Assembly (NCBI GenBank): GCA_001602435.1
Contig: CP012156.1
Coordinates: forward strand, 3,355,898 to 3,419,897
Direction: 5' to 3'
DNA: 64,000 nt
Origin: Hyphomonadaceae bacterium UKL13-1
GTDB lineage: Bacteria > Pseudomonadota > Alphaproteobacteria > Caulobacterales > Aquidulcibacteraceae
Positions within the stretch are counted from its first letter, which is position 1. Each line of letters begins with the position of its first letter. Of this stretch, positions 1 to 7,911 are shown piece after piece. A model generated the notes under the pieces. It did no database searches. It worked only from the letters and a program-made list of their open reading frames with translations, and had not been told where the DNA came from. Position numbers and translations under genes: made by a program.

Positions 1-227
1 GTTGGCCTCAAAGCGAAGAGTTTCACCAGCACATTCTAACTAAATGGGATGCCCGCTATGGCGACCGCCGCCAAGAACTTGTCTTTATTGGCATCGGCAT
101 GGATGAAGCCAAATTGCGCACGCGCCTTGATGCCTGTTTGACCGATCCCAATCCCAAAGTCGGCCAGATCATCAAGCCCCGGACCGATTTGGTAGACCCA
201 TTCCCGCTTTGGGGCCAAGCCAGCTAA
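1..227 (+). CDS. CobW-family GTPase/metallochaperone, C-terminal fragment
   Basis: Only the last 74 codons are in the window, read in the frame whose first full codon is at position 3, ending in TAA. The peptide contains 'WDARYGDRRQELVFIGIGMD' followed by 'LRTRLDACL', the pattern of the CobW C-terminal domain. CobW/ZNG1-type P-loop GTPases hand metal ions (zinc, or cobalt in cobalamin synthesis) to target proteins in the cytoplasm. The GTPase domain and the CxCC metal motif lie outside the window, so metal specificity cannot be judged. The gene is intact at its 3' end and is followed directly by an accessory region. Confidence 0.75.
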   Translation, partial: WPQSEEFHQHILTKWDARYGDRRQELVFIGIGMDEAKLRTRLDACLTDPNPKVGQIIKPRTDLVDPFPLWGQAS

Positions 228-265
228 CCACCCTACTATGGGCATTGGGATCGGGATCACGTTCC

Positions 266-562
266 TTATCGGTACAACAGATTAGGTAGCCAAGTTGGCA
301 CGCTTGGGATGAACCAAATCAAGGCAACAGCTAGGAGCTGCAAGCCGATGAAGGGTATAACGCCGCGATAAATGTCCATTGTTTTGACTTCCGGTGGGGC
401 TACGCCTCGCAGGTAAAACAGGGCAAAACCAAATGGTGGGGTCAAAAAGGACGTTTGCAAGACCATTGCCATCATCACTGCCAACCAAATTGGATCAGCA
501 CCCATCACAATCAGTGGCATGGCTACCGATGGCACTGCTGTACCACCCAATACTTGGGCCAT
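266..562 (-). pseudogene. TRAP transporter large permease (DctM) C-terminal remnant
   Basis: The 98-codon reading frame carries the end of a TRAP large permease: 'DPIWLAVMMAMVLQTSFLTP' then 'PFGFALFYLRGVAPPEV' and 'IYRGVIPFIGLQLL', with two hydrophobic segments. DctM proteins are usually above 400 residues with about 12 membrane helices and work with a small permease and a periplasmic binding protein. Neither partner nor the rest of DctM is present. The first 15 or so residues do not match the family, and a stop codon directly precedes the first ATG, so homology begins abruptly. This is best read as a fragment left by deletion or rearrangement, not a working transporter. Confidence 0.75.
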
Positions 563-1118
563 TCAGGAATGGCGTTTTACCGTAATGACCCTTAGCTAGC
601 TGCACTTGTTCGGCATGAAAGCATCGAAACTTGTGGACGCCCAAAGGGCGTTCGTGGTGCAGCAGGTAATGTTCTGCTCCGAGTGACCCCGCCTCGACGC
701 TTCTGCCACTTGGTCGGAGAGTATATTCGCTTCTAAATGGCAGCTATTCGAACTCCGTGCTCCAAAACCACCGATCTCCGTTCGGCCAACTATTGCCGAA
801 ATCGGACGGTCTTGTTAGGTTATAGCGGGGTTGATTTTTGAGCGTTCAAACCGACCAGAACGCCATCAAAACGGCTTTACGGTGCAATCGCTGGCCAACT
901 CATCTTGCAAGCTGTGGTCAATTGTCGTTGCAATCAGCAAGCGATCGCCGACAAGATAAATGCAACCCCTCGCAAGTGCCTTGGGTATATCGCGCCAAAC
1001 GAAGCGTTCTCTCGACTCTTGGCGGTCGTGAACGCTTCTTGACCAAGTTTTGCGACTGCTGGAAAGTCAAAATTGGCAATTCGTACTTCACCTAGAATCT
1101 ACACTGCAGCAGCGATAG
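563..1118. other. Intergenic stretch with decayed repeat, no supported gene
   Basis: No open frame here has a convincing start, ribosome binding site or family resemblance. A TTG-started 85-codon frame from 838 overlaps the repeat described at 737 and reads as low-information, cysteine-rich peptide, so it is not called. The stretch carries the first copy of a degenerate repeat family that recurs near 1,990 and 3,690. This looks like non-coding debris between a transporter remnant and the secreted phosphatase. Confidence 0.5.
737..812. repeat. Degenerate intergenic repeat, copy A
   Basis: About 76 bp starting ATGGCAGCTATTC and ending CGGTCT align with copy B at 1990 with some 80% identity by eye. 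Shared blocks are GGCAGCTATTC, AACTCCGTGCTCCAAA and TGCCGAAAT. The block GGCCAACTATTGCC also occurs in copy C near 3705. No terminal inverted repeats or transposase are visible, so the element type is unknown. Confidence 0.6.
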
Positions 1119-1808
1119 CTATTGCGCCAATCCACGGGCAACAAAACCCCATTCGCTGCCTGTTGCGCGGCCGATCAACACCCATTTGCCCACTGCGTTC
1201 TTGCGCAAGACAGCCATTTCGCCTTCTCCCAAACGTACATCAAAGGCGCTAAGATTGGGCGCATGGGTCACAAGCACCACATTTTCGGTTCCAAGTTGTA
1301 GACCGTTGGCGAGAGCTAGTGTTTCCTCACGTCGGACTTCAAATGCGCCTGTCACAGACGGGTCAAAGTGCATAAGACGTGCATCGGTATCAGCGCGGCC
1401 GAAAGCCGCGCGTGCTGTCTCCATCGTCCGACACATCGGGCTTGCGATCACGCGCGCAATTGCCACGCCTGCAACCCGCAATGCGACTCCGGTTTCTCCT
1501 GCGCCGGCGAGCCCCGCTACCGATAAGTTGCGTTGTGACAAGCAATCGGTTGGTGGCTTGGAATAGTCATCGTCCCGCGATGGGATCTCGGTGCGTTCAT
1601 GGCGCATAACAATCAAAAATCCGCCATTCTTGAGGCGGTCTGGTAGGTCTCTTGCGGGTACCAATGCCCCTGATAGGCCCACAACTGGAGGCGCTGTGCT
1701 TGGTTTAGTCAACGATGGTGCTGAATGAGAATTGTGCTGCGCGCTCGCAATTGGCACCAAACCGAAACTTGAAATGACTATGATTGCAGTTAGCTGTTTT
1801 CTCTTCAT
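1119..1808 (-). CDS. Secreted histidine phosphatase family protein
   Basis: A 229-residue protein with an N-terminal signal peptide (basic MKRK, hydrophobic core, likely cleavage after ASA near residue 23), so it is probably periplasmic. The histidine phosphatase signature is seen as MRHE at residues 68-71, where the family has RHG/RHE, 'CRTMETA' near 126-132, and a second histidine in 'VTHAP' near 182. The family forms a phosphohistidine on the first His. Substrates range from sugar phosphates to phytate and phosphoproteins and cannot be set from sequence. It stands alone, with flanks of more than 300 bp on each side, inside the accessory left end. Confidence 0.75.
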   Translation of the reverse strand: MKRKQLTAIIVISSFGLVPIASAQHNSHSAPSLTKPSTAPPVVGLSGALVPARDLPDRLKNGGFLIVMRHERTEIPSRDDDYSKPPTDCLSQRNLSVAGLAGAGETGVALRVAGVAIARVIASPMCRTMETARAAFGRADTDARLMHFDPSVTGAFEVRREETLALANGLQLGTENVVLVTHAPNLSAFDVRLGEGEMAVLRKNAVGKWVLIGRATGSEWGFVARGLAQ

Positions 1809-2229
1809 GTGTTCGACCTCTGCTCTCGGTGGCGTTGCTCAATCGCTTCATAGATTGGTATAATATAACACTAAAGATGCAAGCCTTCAGGTACTACAAC
1901 CGAGTGATCACTGTCATGCAGAAGCAATGAGGTTCCAGGCAACTTTGAGAGCTCGCAAGCTCGCTTAATCAGGGAGTATCAAAAGCCCTATGGCAGCTAT
2001 TCAAACTCCGTGCTCCAAAGCCGCCGATTTCCTTCCGGACAAGTTCTGCCGAAATGCCGCCGGTCTCAAATGCGCCAAACTAGGTCACATAAGGTTGTGT
2101 TGACCTTTGCTCCACTGCAGACATTCAATGGAGAAAGCAGAGTTGGACTTTGACCCATTAAACTACATTACCCATGCCGAATGCCGAGATACTAGGGTTG
2201 GAGTTTATGGCAGGTAAGACTCAACAAAC
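1809..2229. other. Intergenic stretch between divergent genes, repeat copy B
   Basis: This gap separates the phosphatase (minus) from the unknown 333-residue gene (plus) and must hold both promoters, but no clear -35/-10 pair stands out. It contains repeat copy B and an AT-rich patch around 1855-1880 (TATAATATAACAC), the best candidate for the phosphatase promoter region. A short frame from ATG 2208 stops after 10 codons. No gene is supported. Confidence 0.45.
1990..2066. repeat. Degenerate intergenic repeat, copy B
   Basis: Same orientation as copy A at 737, same boundaries (ATGGCAGC to CGGTCT), about 77 bp. The differences are scattered substitutions, as expected of old, decaying non-coding copies. 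Confidence 0.6.
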
Positions 2230-3231
2230 TTGCAACTGAGCAATGACGAAGGACAGACCAAATCCGTGACAAGTTCTCTGACAATGGTTGAAGCGGCTGA
2301 ACTATTGGCGTTTGTCCCAACAGAAGTCCACGGTCAGACCCGGTTTGTGCGAGTTGTTTATGAAGGATCTACCAGCAAGCTCAAGAGCTTCACAGACGTC
2401 CTTCGTCAGAACCGCTCAGACTGGAGCTGTTCGCTTCAAGGCAATGTTTTGTATGTGTATGTTCCAGTGGCACTAGACGCGGAAAGCTTAGCGGCAGCGC
2501 ACGATGCCATCACCTCACTAAAGCCAGGTCGGGGCATTCTTGAAATAGGGTTCGAGATCGCAGTGGAAGGTGCCATCGAAGAGGCCGCAAAGGAGCACGA
2601 TTTAATTGAGGACACATGGAGGCCCGGCACAACCTTCGCCTTTCAATGTGAAGACGGCCTTTGGGCACACCTTTTGTTCGTGGCTGGGGGACGACGTTAC
2701 GGTGCTTGGGTAAACGTCGCCGCCGAGCGGACCCAAAGCTCTACCGATCTAGATTGGGACCGCATCGGCCCTGACCAGCTTGTTTTTAGCGCGCCCCGCC
2801 ATGCGGTTATCCTGTGTGTGGCAGTTACACAGACCGGAAAGATACCACTCAATAGGTTTGTGACTGACCGGACCTTTGTCTACCGCCATGAATTTGGTTG
2901 GGATGAAACTGCGGTTCCTAAAATGGCCTCAAAGCTTGGGTTACCCGAGCCGGTTACGCAGGAAGAATGGGTTGAACTTCTAAAGGCAATGGTCGCTCGC
3001 GGTGCTGCATTTTCTGTCAAATCATGGGAGGCACGGCGCGTCACTGTATCCTTGAGAGGTGCTATCAAAATTCTCAGTGATGCCCGGGAACGGGACATTT
3101 CGGCATTGATAGGCGCGCCGCTTTGTAACTTTGCACTTGATCTGTCTGATCTCGAAGGGGCGGCGGCAGGGCGCACAGACTACTATGCCGCGCTGATGGA
3201 GCGAGTTTACCCTGTCTTTCCTCCTAACTGA
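2230..3231 (+). CDS. Conserved-looking protein of unknown function
   Basis: Up to 333 residues with a TTG start. An in-frame ATG at 2284 would give 315 residues and may be the true start. I do not recognise the family. The protein is soluble, with no signal peptide or membrane helix. A middle part (residues about 129-225) has alternating strands around 'WRPGTTFAFQCEDG', 'GRRYGAWVNVAAERT' and 'HAVILCVAVTQTG', loosely recalling the small beta-barrel layout of Imm26-type immunity proteins. That resemblance is weak and rests on pattern only. The N-terminal 120 residues and the helical C-terminus have no visible motif. It stands alone among repeats, which fits an acquired gene. Confidence 0.6.
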   Translation: MQLSNDEGQTKSVTSSLTMVEAAELLAFVPTEVHGQTRFVRVVYEGSTSKLKSFTDVLRQNRSDWSCSLQGNVLYVYVPVALDAESLAAAHDAITSLKPGRGILEIGFEIAVEGAIEEAAKEHDLIEDTWRPGTTFAFQCEDGLWAHLLFVAGGRRYGAWVNVAAERTQSSTDLDWDRIGPDQLVFSAPRHAVILCVAVTQTGKIPLNRFVTDRTFVYRHEFGWDETAVPKMASKLGLPEPVTQEEWVELLKAMVARGAAFSVKSWEARRVTVSLRGAIKILSDARERDISALIGAPLCNFALDLSDLEGAAAGRTDYYAALMERVYPVFPPN

Positions 3232-3274
3232 AGGTGCGAACCAAGTTCGGAAATAATGCGCACGCGGGCGCGCT

Positions 3275-3466
3275 TTAAATGCCGGATTTTTGCTTGTAAT
3301 ACTTCCAGAGGTCAAAAGCTCCGACCGCGAAAACAAGGGCGGTGAAGACAATTTTCCACCATTCCAATTCCTTAGCAAAGAAAAGGAAGAAGATTAAGCT
3401 TGCCAAGCCCGCCACTGCCATCAGTGCAGACATCGCAAGATTGAGAAGCTTGAAAGCTTTCTCCAT
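3275..3466 (-). CDS. Small two-helix membrane protein
   Basis: A 63-residue protein of unknown function. Two hydrophobic stretches (about residues 7-30 and 36-53) are separated by 'AKELEWWK', and the C-terminus is basic (KYYKQKSG), so an inner-membrane hairpin is likely. It is believable despite its size because AAGGAGAT sits at good spacing before the ATG and composition fits a membrane peptide. It is convergent with the unknown gene ending at 3231. No toxin or antitoxin partner is visible next to it, so a type I toxin role is only a possibility. Confidence 0.6.
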   Translation of the reverse strand: MEKAFKLLNLAMSALMAVAGLASLIFFLFFAKELEWWKIVFTALVFAVGAFDLWKYYKQKSGI

Positions 3467-3679
3467 GTCTCATCTCCTTCACGCTATTCCACTGGCTCGG
3501 GAAGCTTAAAGCTTATGGTCATTCGCAACAATCCTGTGATTTTTACTTTTTGAGAGGCCATCAAAGTTTTGTGGAATCACCTAAACAACCTTAAGATTAC
3601 ATCTGATGTGGCCCCCAATAGCGGGGGCAACTGGAAGTAAGATTTTGCCGTTGCGCTGAAAGTCCGCTTTCGCCGCCCG

Positions 3680-3840
3680 CGCGCGCCAAAGCAGACCAGC
3701 CGCAATCGGCCAACTATTGCCAATCTTAGCTAGGATAGATCAGCCGTAGCTGTGCTGAAATAGGATTGCATTTCCCTGCGTGATCGAACCAGACAAAACT
3801 GCCAAGCCGACTGCTGGCACAATGGCTGACCAATTCACGT
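3680..3840. repeat. Degenerate intergenic repeat, diverged copy C
   Basis: It contains CGGCCAACTATTGCC as in copy A. About 100 bp downstream is a block (GAACCAGACAAAACTGCC...) that aligns weakly with 848-900, downstream of copy A. Order and spacing are similar to copy A, which is why I group it here. Identity is low and the boundaries are approximate. Confidence 0.35.
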
Positions 3841-3947
3841 CGCAATAAACCGAAAAGGGTCATCGTAAGTCACACTATGAATGCGCGCGGTATGCTGGGC
3901 TTGCAGATTTATTTGCAGTTCCCGTCACCCGCCAAAGCCTCCAAACC

Positions 3948-3969
3948 TTGGTAGCAAATTGGTAGCAAA
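3948..3969. repeat. Tandem 11-bp direct repeat near tRNA-Thr
   Basis: TTGGTAGCAAA occurs twice back to back, 75 bp beyond the 3' end of tRNA-Thr. Short repeats of this kind can be integrase or accessory-protein sites in islands inserted at tRNA genes, but no integrase gene is visible here. Confidence 0.6.
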
Positions 3970-4044
3970 CCAAAAATAGGTATCTGATTCGACCTATTTC
4001 GAAGCTTGGTCCTGGCTGTAAGTTGTTGAGTTTAAAGAAAAAAC

Positions 4045-4120
4045 TGGTGCCGCAAACAGGATTCGAACCTGCGACCCCATCATTACGAATGATGTGCTCT
4101 ACCGACTGAGCTATTGCGGC
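4045..4120 (-). tRNA. tRNA-Thr (CGT)
   Basis: A 76-nt cloverleaf on the minus strand: acceptor GCCGCAA pairs with TTGCGGC, D-arm TAGCTCAGTCGGTAGAGCA, anticodon stem CATCA/TGATG around loop TTCGTAA (anticodon CGT), T-arm GCAGGTTCGAATCCTGT, and an encoded CCA end. It decodes ACG. The gene marks the border between the accessory left end and the core block, with its 3' end facing the accessory side. Confidence 0.95.
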
Positions 4121-4303
4121 ACGTTTTCGATGTGGGTGGACCCACGTCTTGCTGTCGCCTTTTGGGGCGAAAGATGGGGCCTGATACAACGACGCAGGGG
4201 ATTGAGCAACTGTTCGTGAACACGCTCTTGCATGCAGAGCTTGCTCTCCCAATCTATGAGGCATGGCTTGGAAATGTACCTGGCCGCCAAGGAGAGTTGA
4301 CGA

Positions 4304-4984
4304 ATGTTTGACGCAAATAAGATTTTCGCGGCGCTGCAAAGCGAATTGCCCAAGGCTATCTCTGCTATCAAGACCGAGGGGCAGGCCGGTGTTGATCGCG
4401 TTAAGACAGACGCGGACTCGAAGAATATTGCCCTAGGTGCCGGTGCTGCTGGCGTATTGGGTGGCCTTCTCTTGTCTGGCGTCGCAGGCAAGTTTGGTCG
4501 CCAAGCAGCCACGCTCGGCGGTCTCGCGGCTTTGGGCACGCTCGCCTACAATGCTTACCAGAAGCATCAGGGCCAAGCGGGTTCTGAAACAGCGCCGAGC
4601 GGTGTGTTTTTGCCGAGTTCCACACAAGATCAAGAAGCTGTGGGCAAAGCGACCATTCGCGCGATGATCTCTGCCATGAAGGCCGATGGTCAGATCGAAG
4701 CGGCTGAAAAGGCCAAATTGTTTGACCATCTGGCCAAGATCGACCTGTCAGACACCGAGAAAGCCTTCTTGTTTGATGAATTGGCCAAGCCGCTGGATAT
4801 CGCTCAAGTGGTGGCTGACGCAACTTCACCGGAATTGGCGCTGGAGATTTATGCGGCCTCTTTGGTGGCGATCAATACCCAAGGCCCCGCAGAAAAGGCC
4901 TATCTGGCTGATCTGGCAACCCGCTTGAAGTTGGATACGGCTTTGGTCGCCAAATTACATGACGAGGCCTTATTGCCTGCTTAA
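4304..4984 (+). CDS. DUF533 / YebE-like TerB-fold membrane-associated protein
   Basis: A 226-residue protein. The N-terminal part has glycine/alanine-rich hydrophobic segments (about residues 41-62 and 68-84) that may insert in the inner membrane. Residues 110-225 are all helical with 'IRAMISAMKADGQIEAAEK', the TerB-like pattern of acidic helices found in DUF533 proteins. The function is unknown; E. coli YebE is an envelope-stress gene of this family. It is single, stops just before a strong terminator, and is convergent with ptsN. Confidence 0.8.
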   Translation: MFDANKIFAALQSELPKAISAIKTEGQAGVDRVKTDADSKNIALGAGAAGVLGGLLLSGVAGKFGRQAATLGGLAALGTLAYNAYQKHQGQAGSETAPSGVFLPSSTQDQEAVGKATIRAMISAMKADGQIEAAEKAKLFDHLAKIDLSDTEKAFLFDELAKPLDIAQVVADATSPELALEIYAASLVAINTQGPAEKAYLADLATRLKLDTALVAKLHDEALLPA

Positions 4985-5006
4985 AGCCTATCGATCGGAA
5001 AAAATT

Positions 5007-5041
5007 GGTCGGCCTAGCGCGCGCTATGGCCGACCTTTTTT
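5007..5041. terminator. Bidirectional rho-independent terminator
   Basis: A long near-perfect stem, GGTCGGCC(TAGCGC) pairing with (GCGCTA)TGGCCGACC, is followed by TTTTTT on the plus strand and preceded by an A-run (GGAAAAAATT), so it can end transcripts from both directions. It serves the DUF533 gene and probably the rnd-to-ptsN operon arriving from the other side. Confidence 0.85.
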
Positions 5042-5507
5042 ATGCGGCTTCAGAGGTTGAGGTGTGACTGGTAAACGCGTGGATAGCAGCAGCCGACCGC
5101 GCGGCACGTAGGCCATCGCGCATATCCTGACGGCGCAATAGACGGGAGATCCGCGCCAGCGCTTTTAAGTGATCAGCCCCTGCGTCTTCGGGCGACAACA
5201 AGAGGACGACAATGTCGGCAGGCCGACCATCTGGCGCTTCAAAATCAATCGGCGGGTCCAGCAAGGCCAGAACGGCGGCAGGAGCCTTTAGGCCTTTCAG
5301 TCTGGCATGGGGAATGGCCACGCCTTCACCCACGCCGGTACTGCCCAAACGCTCTCGCTCCAATGTTGATTCAAGCGTCGCTGACAGGTCTACGCCATAG
5401 GCAGACACGGCTGCTTCTGCCAAGGCCAAAAGGACTTCATTTTTCGTCTGCGCTTTGATCCGGTACACGATGGCGTCAGCGCGGATAAGGTCTGCAAGAT
5501 CTGGCAT
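5040..5507 (-). CDS. ptsN: Nitrogen PTS component EIIA-Ntr
   Basis: A 155-residue PTS EIIA domain of the fructose/mannitol type. His67 in 'GVAIPHARLKG' is the expected phosphorylation site. EIIA-Ntr takes phosphate from NPr and EI-Ntr but moves no sugar; it regulates potassium transport, stringent response and other targets by protein contact. The stop lies in the shared terminator. It is the last gene of the rnd-lptC-lptA-lptB-rpoN-hpf-ptsN block, and the rpoN-hpf-ptsN neighbourhood is widely conserved in proteobacteria, which supports the call. Confidence 0.93.
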   Translation of the reverse strand: MPDLADLIRADAIVYRIKAQTKNEVLLALAEAAVSAYGVDLSATLESTLERERLGSTGVGEGVAIPHARLKGLKAPAAVLALLDPPIDFEAPDGRPADIVVLLLSPEDAGADHLKALARISRLLRRQDMRDGLRAARSAAAIHAFTSHTSTSEAA

Positions 5508-5575
5508 AAGGTCTTTTCTCGAATCGACCTGCGCCCCCGCACAGGCCGACTGGTTTGAAAAATACGGCGTCGTAA

Positions 5576-6178
5576 TCAGCCCGATACACTAGGGGCTGGA
5601 TCAATCCAACCAATATTCCCATCTGCACGCCTGTAAACAACGTTTAGTGCACTCGATCTGGGGTTTCGAAACATCAAAAACGGCGCTTCACCCAGCTCAA
5701 GCTGCATCACCGCGGTTGCGACGGGCATGGTTCGAATCACCGTCTTGGTCTCCGCAATTACGGCAGGGCCGGCGGGGACGCTGTCATCTTGCCCGTCATC
5801 TGCCTCATCCACATCATCGGATTCGATAACGTTATAGGAGGCCTCTTCGCGCGGCATCGGCGCATGATGCTTGGCGTGATGATCTTTCAGGCGGCGCTTG
5901 TAGCGGCGAACACGCTTTTCAATCTTCTCTAAAGCCGCAGCAAAGGCGGCATGAGGCTCTGACGCTTCACCGTTGGCCTCGAGGGTAATGCCGGAATCTA
6001 AGTGGACGATGGTTTCAACATGATAGAGGTGGCGCTGCTTGTCTAAAGTCACAATGGCCTCGCCGTCGCGCGAAACATAACGGCCGACACCGATCTCAAG
6101 ATCTTCTTGGATTTTGCCCCGTAAAGCTTCCCCGACATCGATGTTGCGGCCTGTGACTCTGACTGTGAGATTGCCCAT
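5576..6178 (-). CDS. hpf: Long-form ribosome hibernation promoting factor
   Basis: A 200-residue long HPF: an N-terminal S30AE/YfiA domain (residues about 1-105, starting MGNLTVRVTGRNIDV) that binds in the 30S decoding centre, an acidic linker, and a C-terminal domain (about 140-200) that dimerises ribosomes into 100S particles. I chose the start at 6178, not the ATG at 6193, because GGAGG lies 8 nt before it and actually overlaps the earlier ATG. Two small hairpins occur just upstream (6206-6219 and 6234-6248). It lies between rpoN and ptsN. Confidence 0.92.
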   Translation of the reverse strand: MGNLTVRVTGRNIDVGEALRGKIQEDLEIGVGRYVSRDGEAIVTLDKQRHLYHVETIVHLDSGITLEANGEASEPHAAFAAALEKIEKRVRRYKRRLKDHHAKHHAPMPREEASYNVIESDDVDEADDGQDDSVPAGPAVIAETKTVIRTMPVATAVMQLELGEAPFLMFRNPRSSALNVVYRRADGNIGWIDPAPSVSG

Positions 6179-6382
6179 CTGAGGTGCCTCCATGTACCTG
6201 GGTGCGGTGGTTATCCACCGTCACATCAGTGTTGCACTGGAACAGTGCTTTGGGAAGATGATTTTGCGCTGAAGTATGGCCGCATCAAGGCAAATTGACC
6301 CGTTAGGTCGACATAAACAATATATTTATCAAAAGATTATCGGGTTCGATCAACTAAACCGTCAGTCGAACAAGCGGGTCAA

Positions 6383-7897
6383 TCAGCCGACTCGGCTCAT
6401 GGTCCTACGGCGCTGGACAGATGAGGGAATCCGCAGCGCTTCGCGGTATTTGGCCACCGTTCGACGCGCAATATCGACGCCCGTCTCGCGCAGGATTTCC
6501 ACGATGCGATCATCCGACAACGGCGCTTCCTGCATCTCGCCGTCGATCAGGCTTTTAATCCGATGACGGACGGCCTCGGCAGAGTGGGATTCCCCACCGT
6601 CAGAGGCATGAATCGCGGTGGTGAAGAAGTATTTCAGTTCAAACACGCCGCGTGGGGTCGAGATAAATTTATTGCTGGTGACGCGTGACACCGTGGACTC
6701 ATGCATCTCAATCGCGCGCGCCACATCCTTCAGGATCAGCGGGCGCAAGTGGGCGACGCCATAGGTCAAGAAGCCATCTTGTTGGCGAACAATTTCTTTG
6801 GCTACTTTCAAAATCGTGCGGGCACGCTGGTCGAGGCTTTTGACAAGCCAATTGGCATCGGCTTGCGCTTCGGCCAGATAGGACCGCTCATCTTGGGAGC
6901 GGGCTTGGCGAGACACACTCTCCGCATAGGCGTTATTGACCAGCACGCGGGGCAAGGTGTCGGAATTCAATTCGATCAACCATGTGCCCATCGGCCCTTC
7001 GCGGACAAAGACGTCTGGGATAATGGCGCTTGATTCAGCGCTGCCAAAGGTCGCGCCGGGCTTGGGTGTTAAGGCACGGATTTCGGCGATCATGTCGGCC
7101 AGATCAGCCCCATCGACGCCGCAAATATCATACAGGCTCTTGAGGTCATGCCGCGCCAATAAAGGCAGGTTCGCCAAAAGCGCTTCCATAGCGGGGTCAT
7201 ACCGGTCGCGCTCTTTGAGTTGCGCGGCCAAGCATTCTTCCACACTGCGCGCACAGACACCGGTGGGGTCAAAGGTCTGCAGGGTTTGGACCACAAGCTC
7301 CAGCGCGTCGTGGCCAATGCCCAAGCGCTCAGCTACTTCGGTCATGTCTGCGCGCAAATAGCCAGCATCATCGACGTGATCGATCAGATAGCTCGCGACC
7401 ATGCGATCAACAGGGGACGAGAAGGCGAGGACGGCTTGGCTTTCTAAATGATCGCGCAGCGACACGGTTTGGGTTAGGCGGCTTTCGAAGTCTTCTAAGT
7501 CCTCGAACCCACCCCGGCCGTCGCCCGCTTTGCTCCAGTCCACAGTCGAGCCAATGGCCTCGCTAGCCGGCATGTCGGCATCGCTGTGAACGTCCTCATA
7601 GCTGGCATCCAGGGCGGACTCAGCGTGTGGATCAGGTCCGTCGCCGTTGGCGCACAACTCTTGTGGGCCGTCGGAAGCGGCTACCGCATCGCGAGGGTCG
7701 ACATCGGGTGTATCTTGGATGCCGAAATCTTCGGCGTCATCGACGCGCTCTAGAACCGGGTTGCGCTCTAATTCCTGCTCGACATAGACGGCCAGTTCAA
7801 TGGTGGACATTTGCAACAGCTTGATCGCTTGCTGCAATTGGGGCGTCATAACAAGGCCTTGGCCCTGTCGAAGCTCCATGCGCGGTGCGATAGCCAT
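6383..7897 (-). CDS. rpoN: RNA polymerase sigma-54 factor
   Basis: A 504-residue sigma-54. Region I is the glutamine/leucine-rich start ('QGQGLVMTPQLQQAIKLLQM', residues about 12-31) that contacts activators. An acidic linker (about 55-125) follows, then the core-binding domain. Near the C-terminus are the HTH ('HESTVSRVTSNKFISTPRG') and the RpoN box 'ARRTVAKYRE' (about 477-486), which reads the -24 element. Sigma-54 needs AAA+ enhancer-binding proteins; none is encoded in the window. It follows lptB after 14 bp and is probably cotranscribed with the LPS export genes. Confidence 0.97.
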   Translation of the reverse strand: MAIAPRMELRQGQGLVMTPQLQQAIKLLQMSTIELAVYVEQELERNPVLERVDDAEDFGIQDTPDVDPRDAVAASDGPQELCANGDGPDPHAESALDASYEDVHSDADMPASEAIGSTVDWSKAGDGRGGFEDLEDFESRLTQTVSLRDHLESQAVLAFSSPVDRMVASYLIDHVDDAGYLRADMTEVAERLGIGHDALELVVQTLQTFDPTGVCARSVEECLAAQLKERDRYDPAMEALLANLPLLARHDLKSLYDICGVDGADLADMIAEIRALTPKPGATFGSAESSAIIPDVFVREGPMGTWLIELNSDTLPRVLVNNAYAESVSRQARSQDERSYLAEAQADANWLVKSLDQRARTILKVAKEIVRQQDGFLTYGVAHLRPLILKDVARAIEMHESTVSRVTSNKFISTPRGVFELKYFFTTAIHASDGGESHSAEAVRHRIKSLIDGEMQEAPLSDDRIVEILRETGVDIARRTVAKYREALRIPSSVQRRRTMSRVG

Positions 7898-7911
7898 CCA
7901 ACTCGTCCCCG

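Larger units (their letters stand above)
3467..4044. other. Gene-free stretch upstream of tRNA-Thr
   Basis: No supported gene. It holds a perfect hairpin (GCCCCC/GGGGGC at 3611-3616 and 3623-3628, no T-tract), a third diverged repeat copy (roughly 3680-3840), and a tandem 11-bp direct repeat at 3948-3969 close to the 3' end of the tRNA. Composition is AT-richer than the core genes. A 154-codon minus-strand frame crosses the tRNA and is spurious. Confidence 0.5.

Noticed and set aside
838-1095. 85-codon plus-strand frame with TTG start
   Set aside because: It overlaps the degenerate repeat, has poor composition, no ribosome site and no family resemblance.
3875-4339. 154-codon minus-strand frame across the tRNA gene
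   Set aside because: It reads straight through tRNA-Thr and has no family resemblance; the tRNA is certain.
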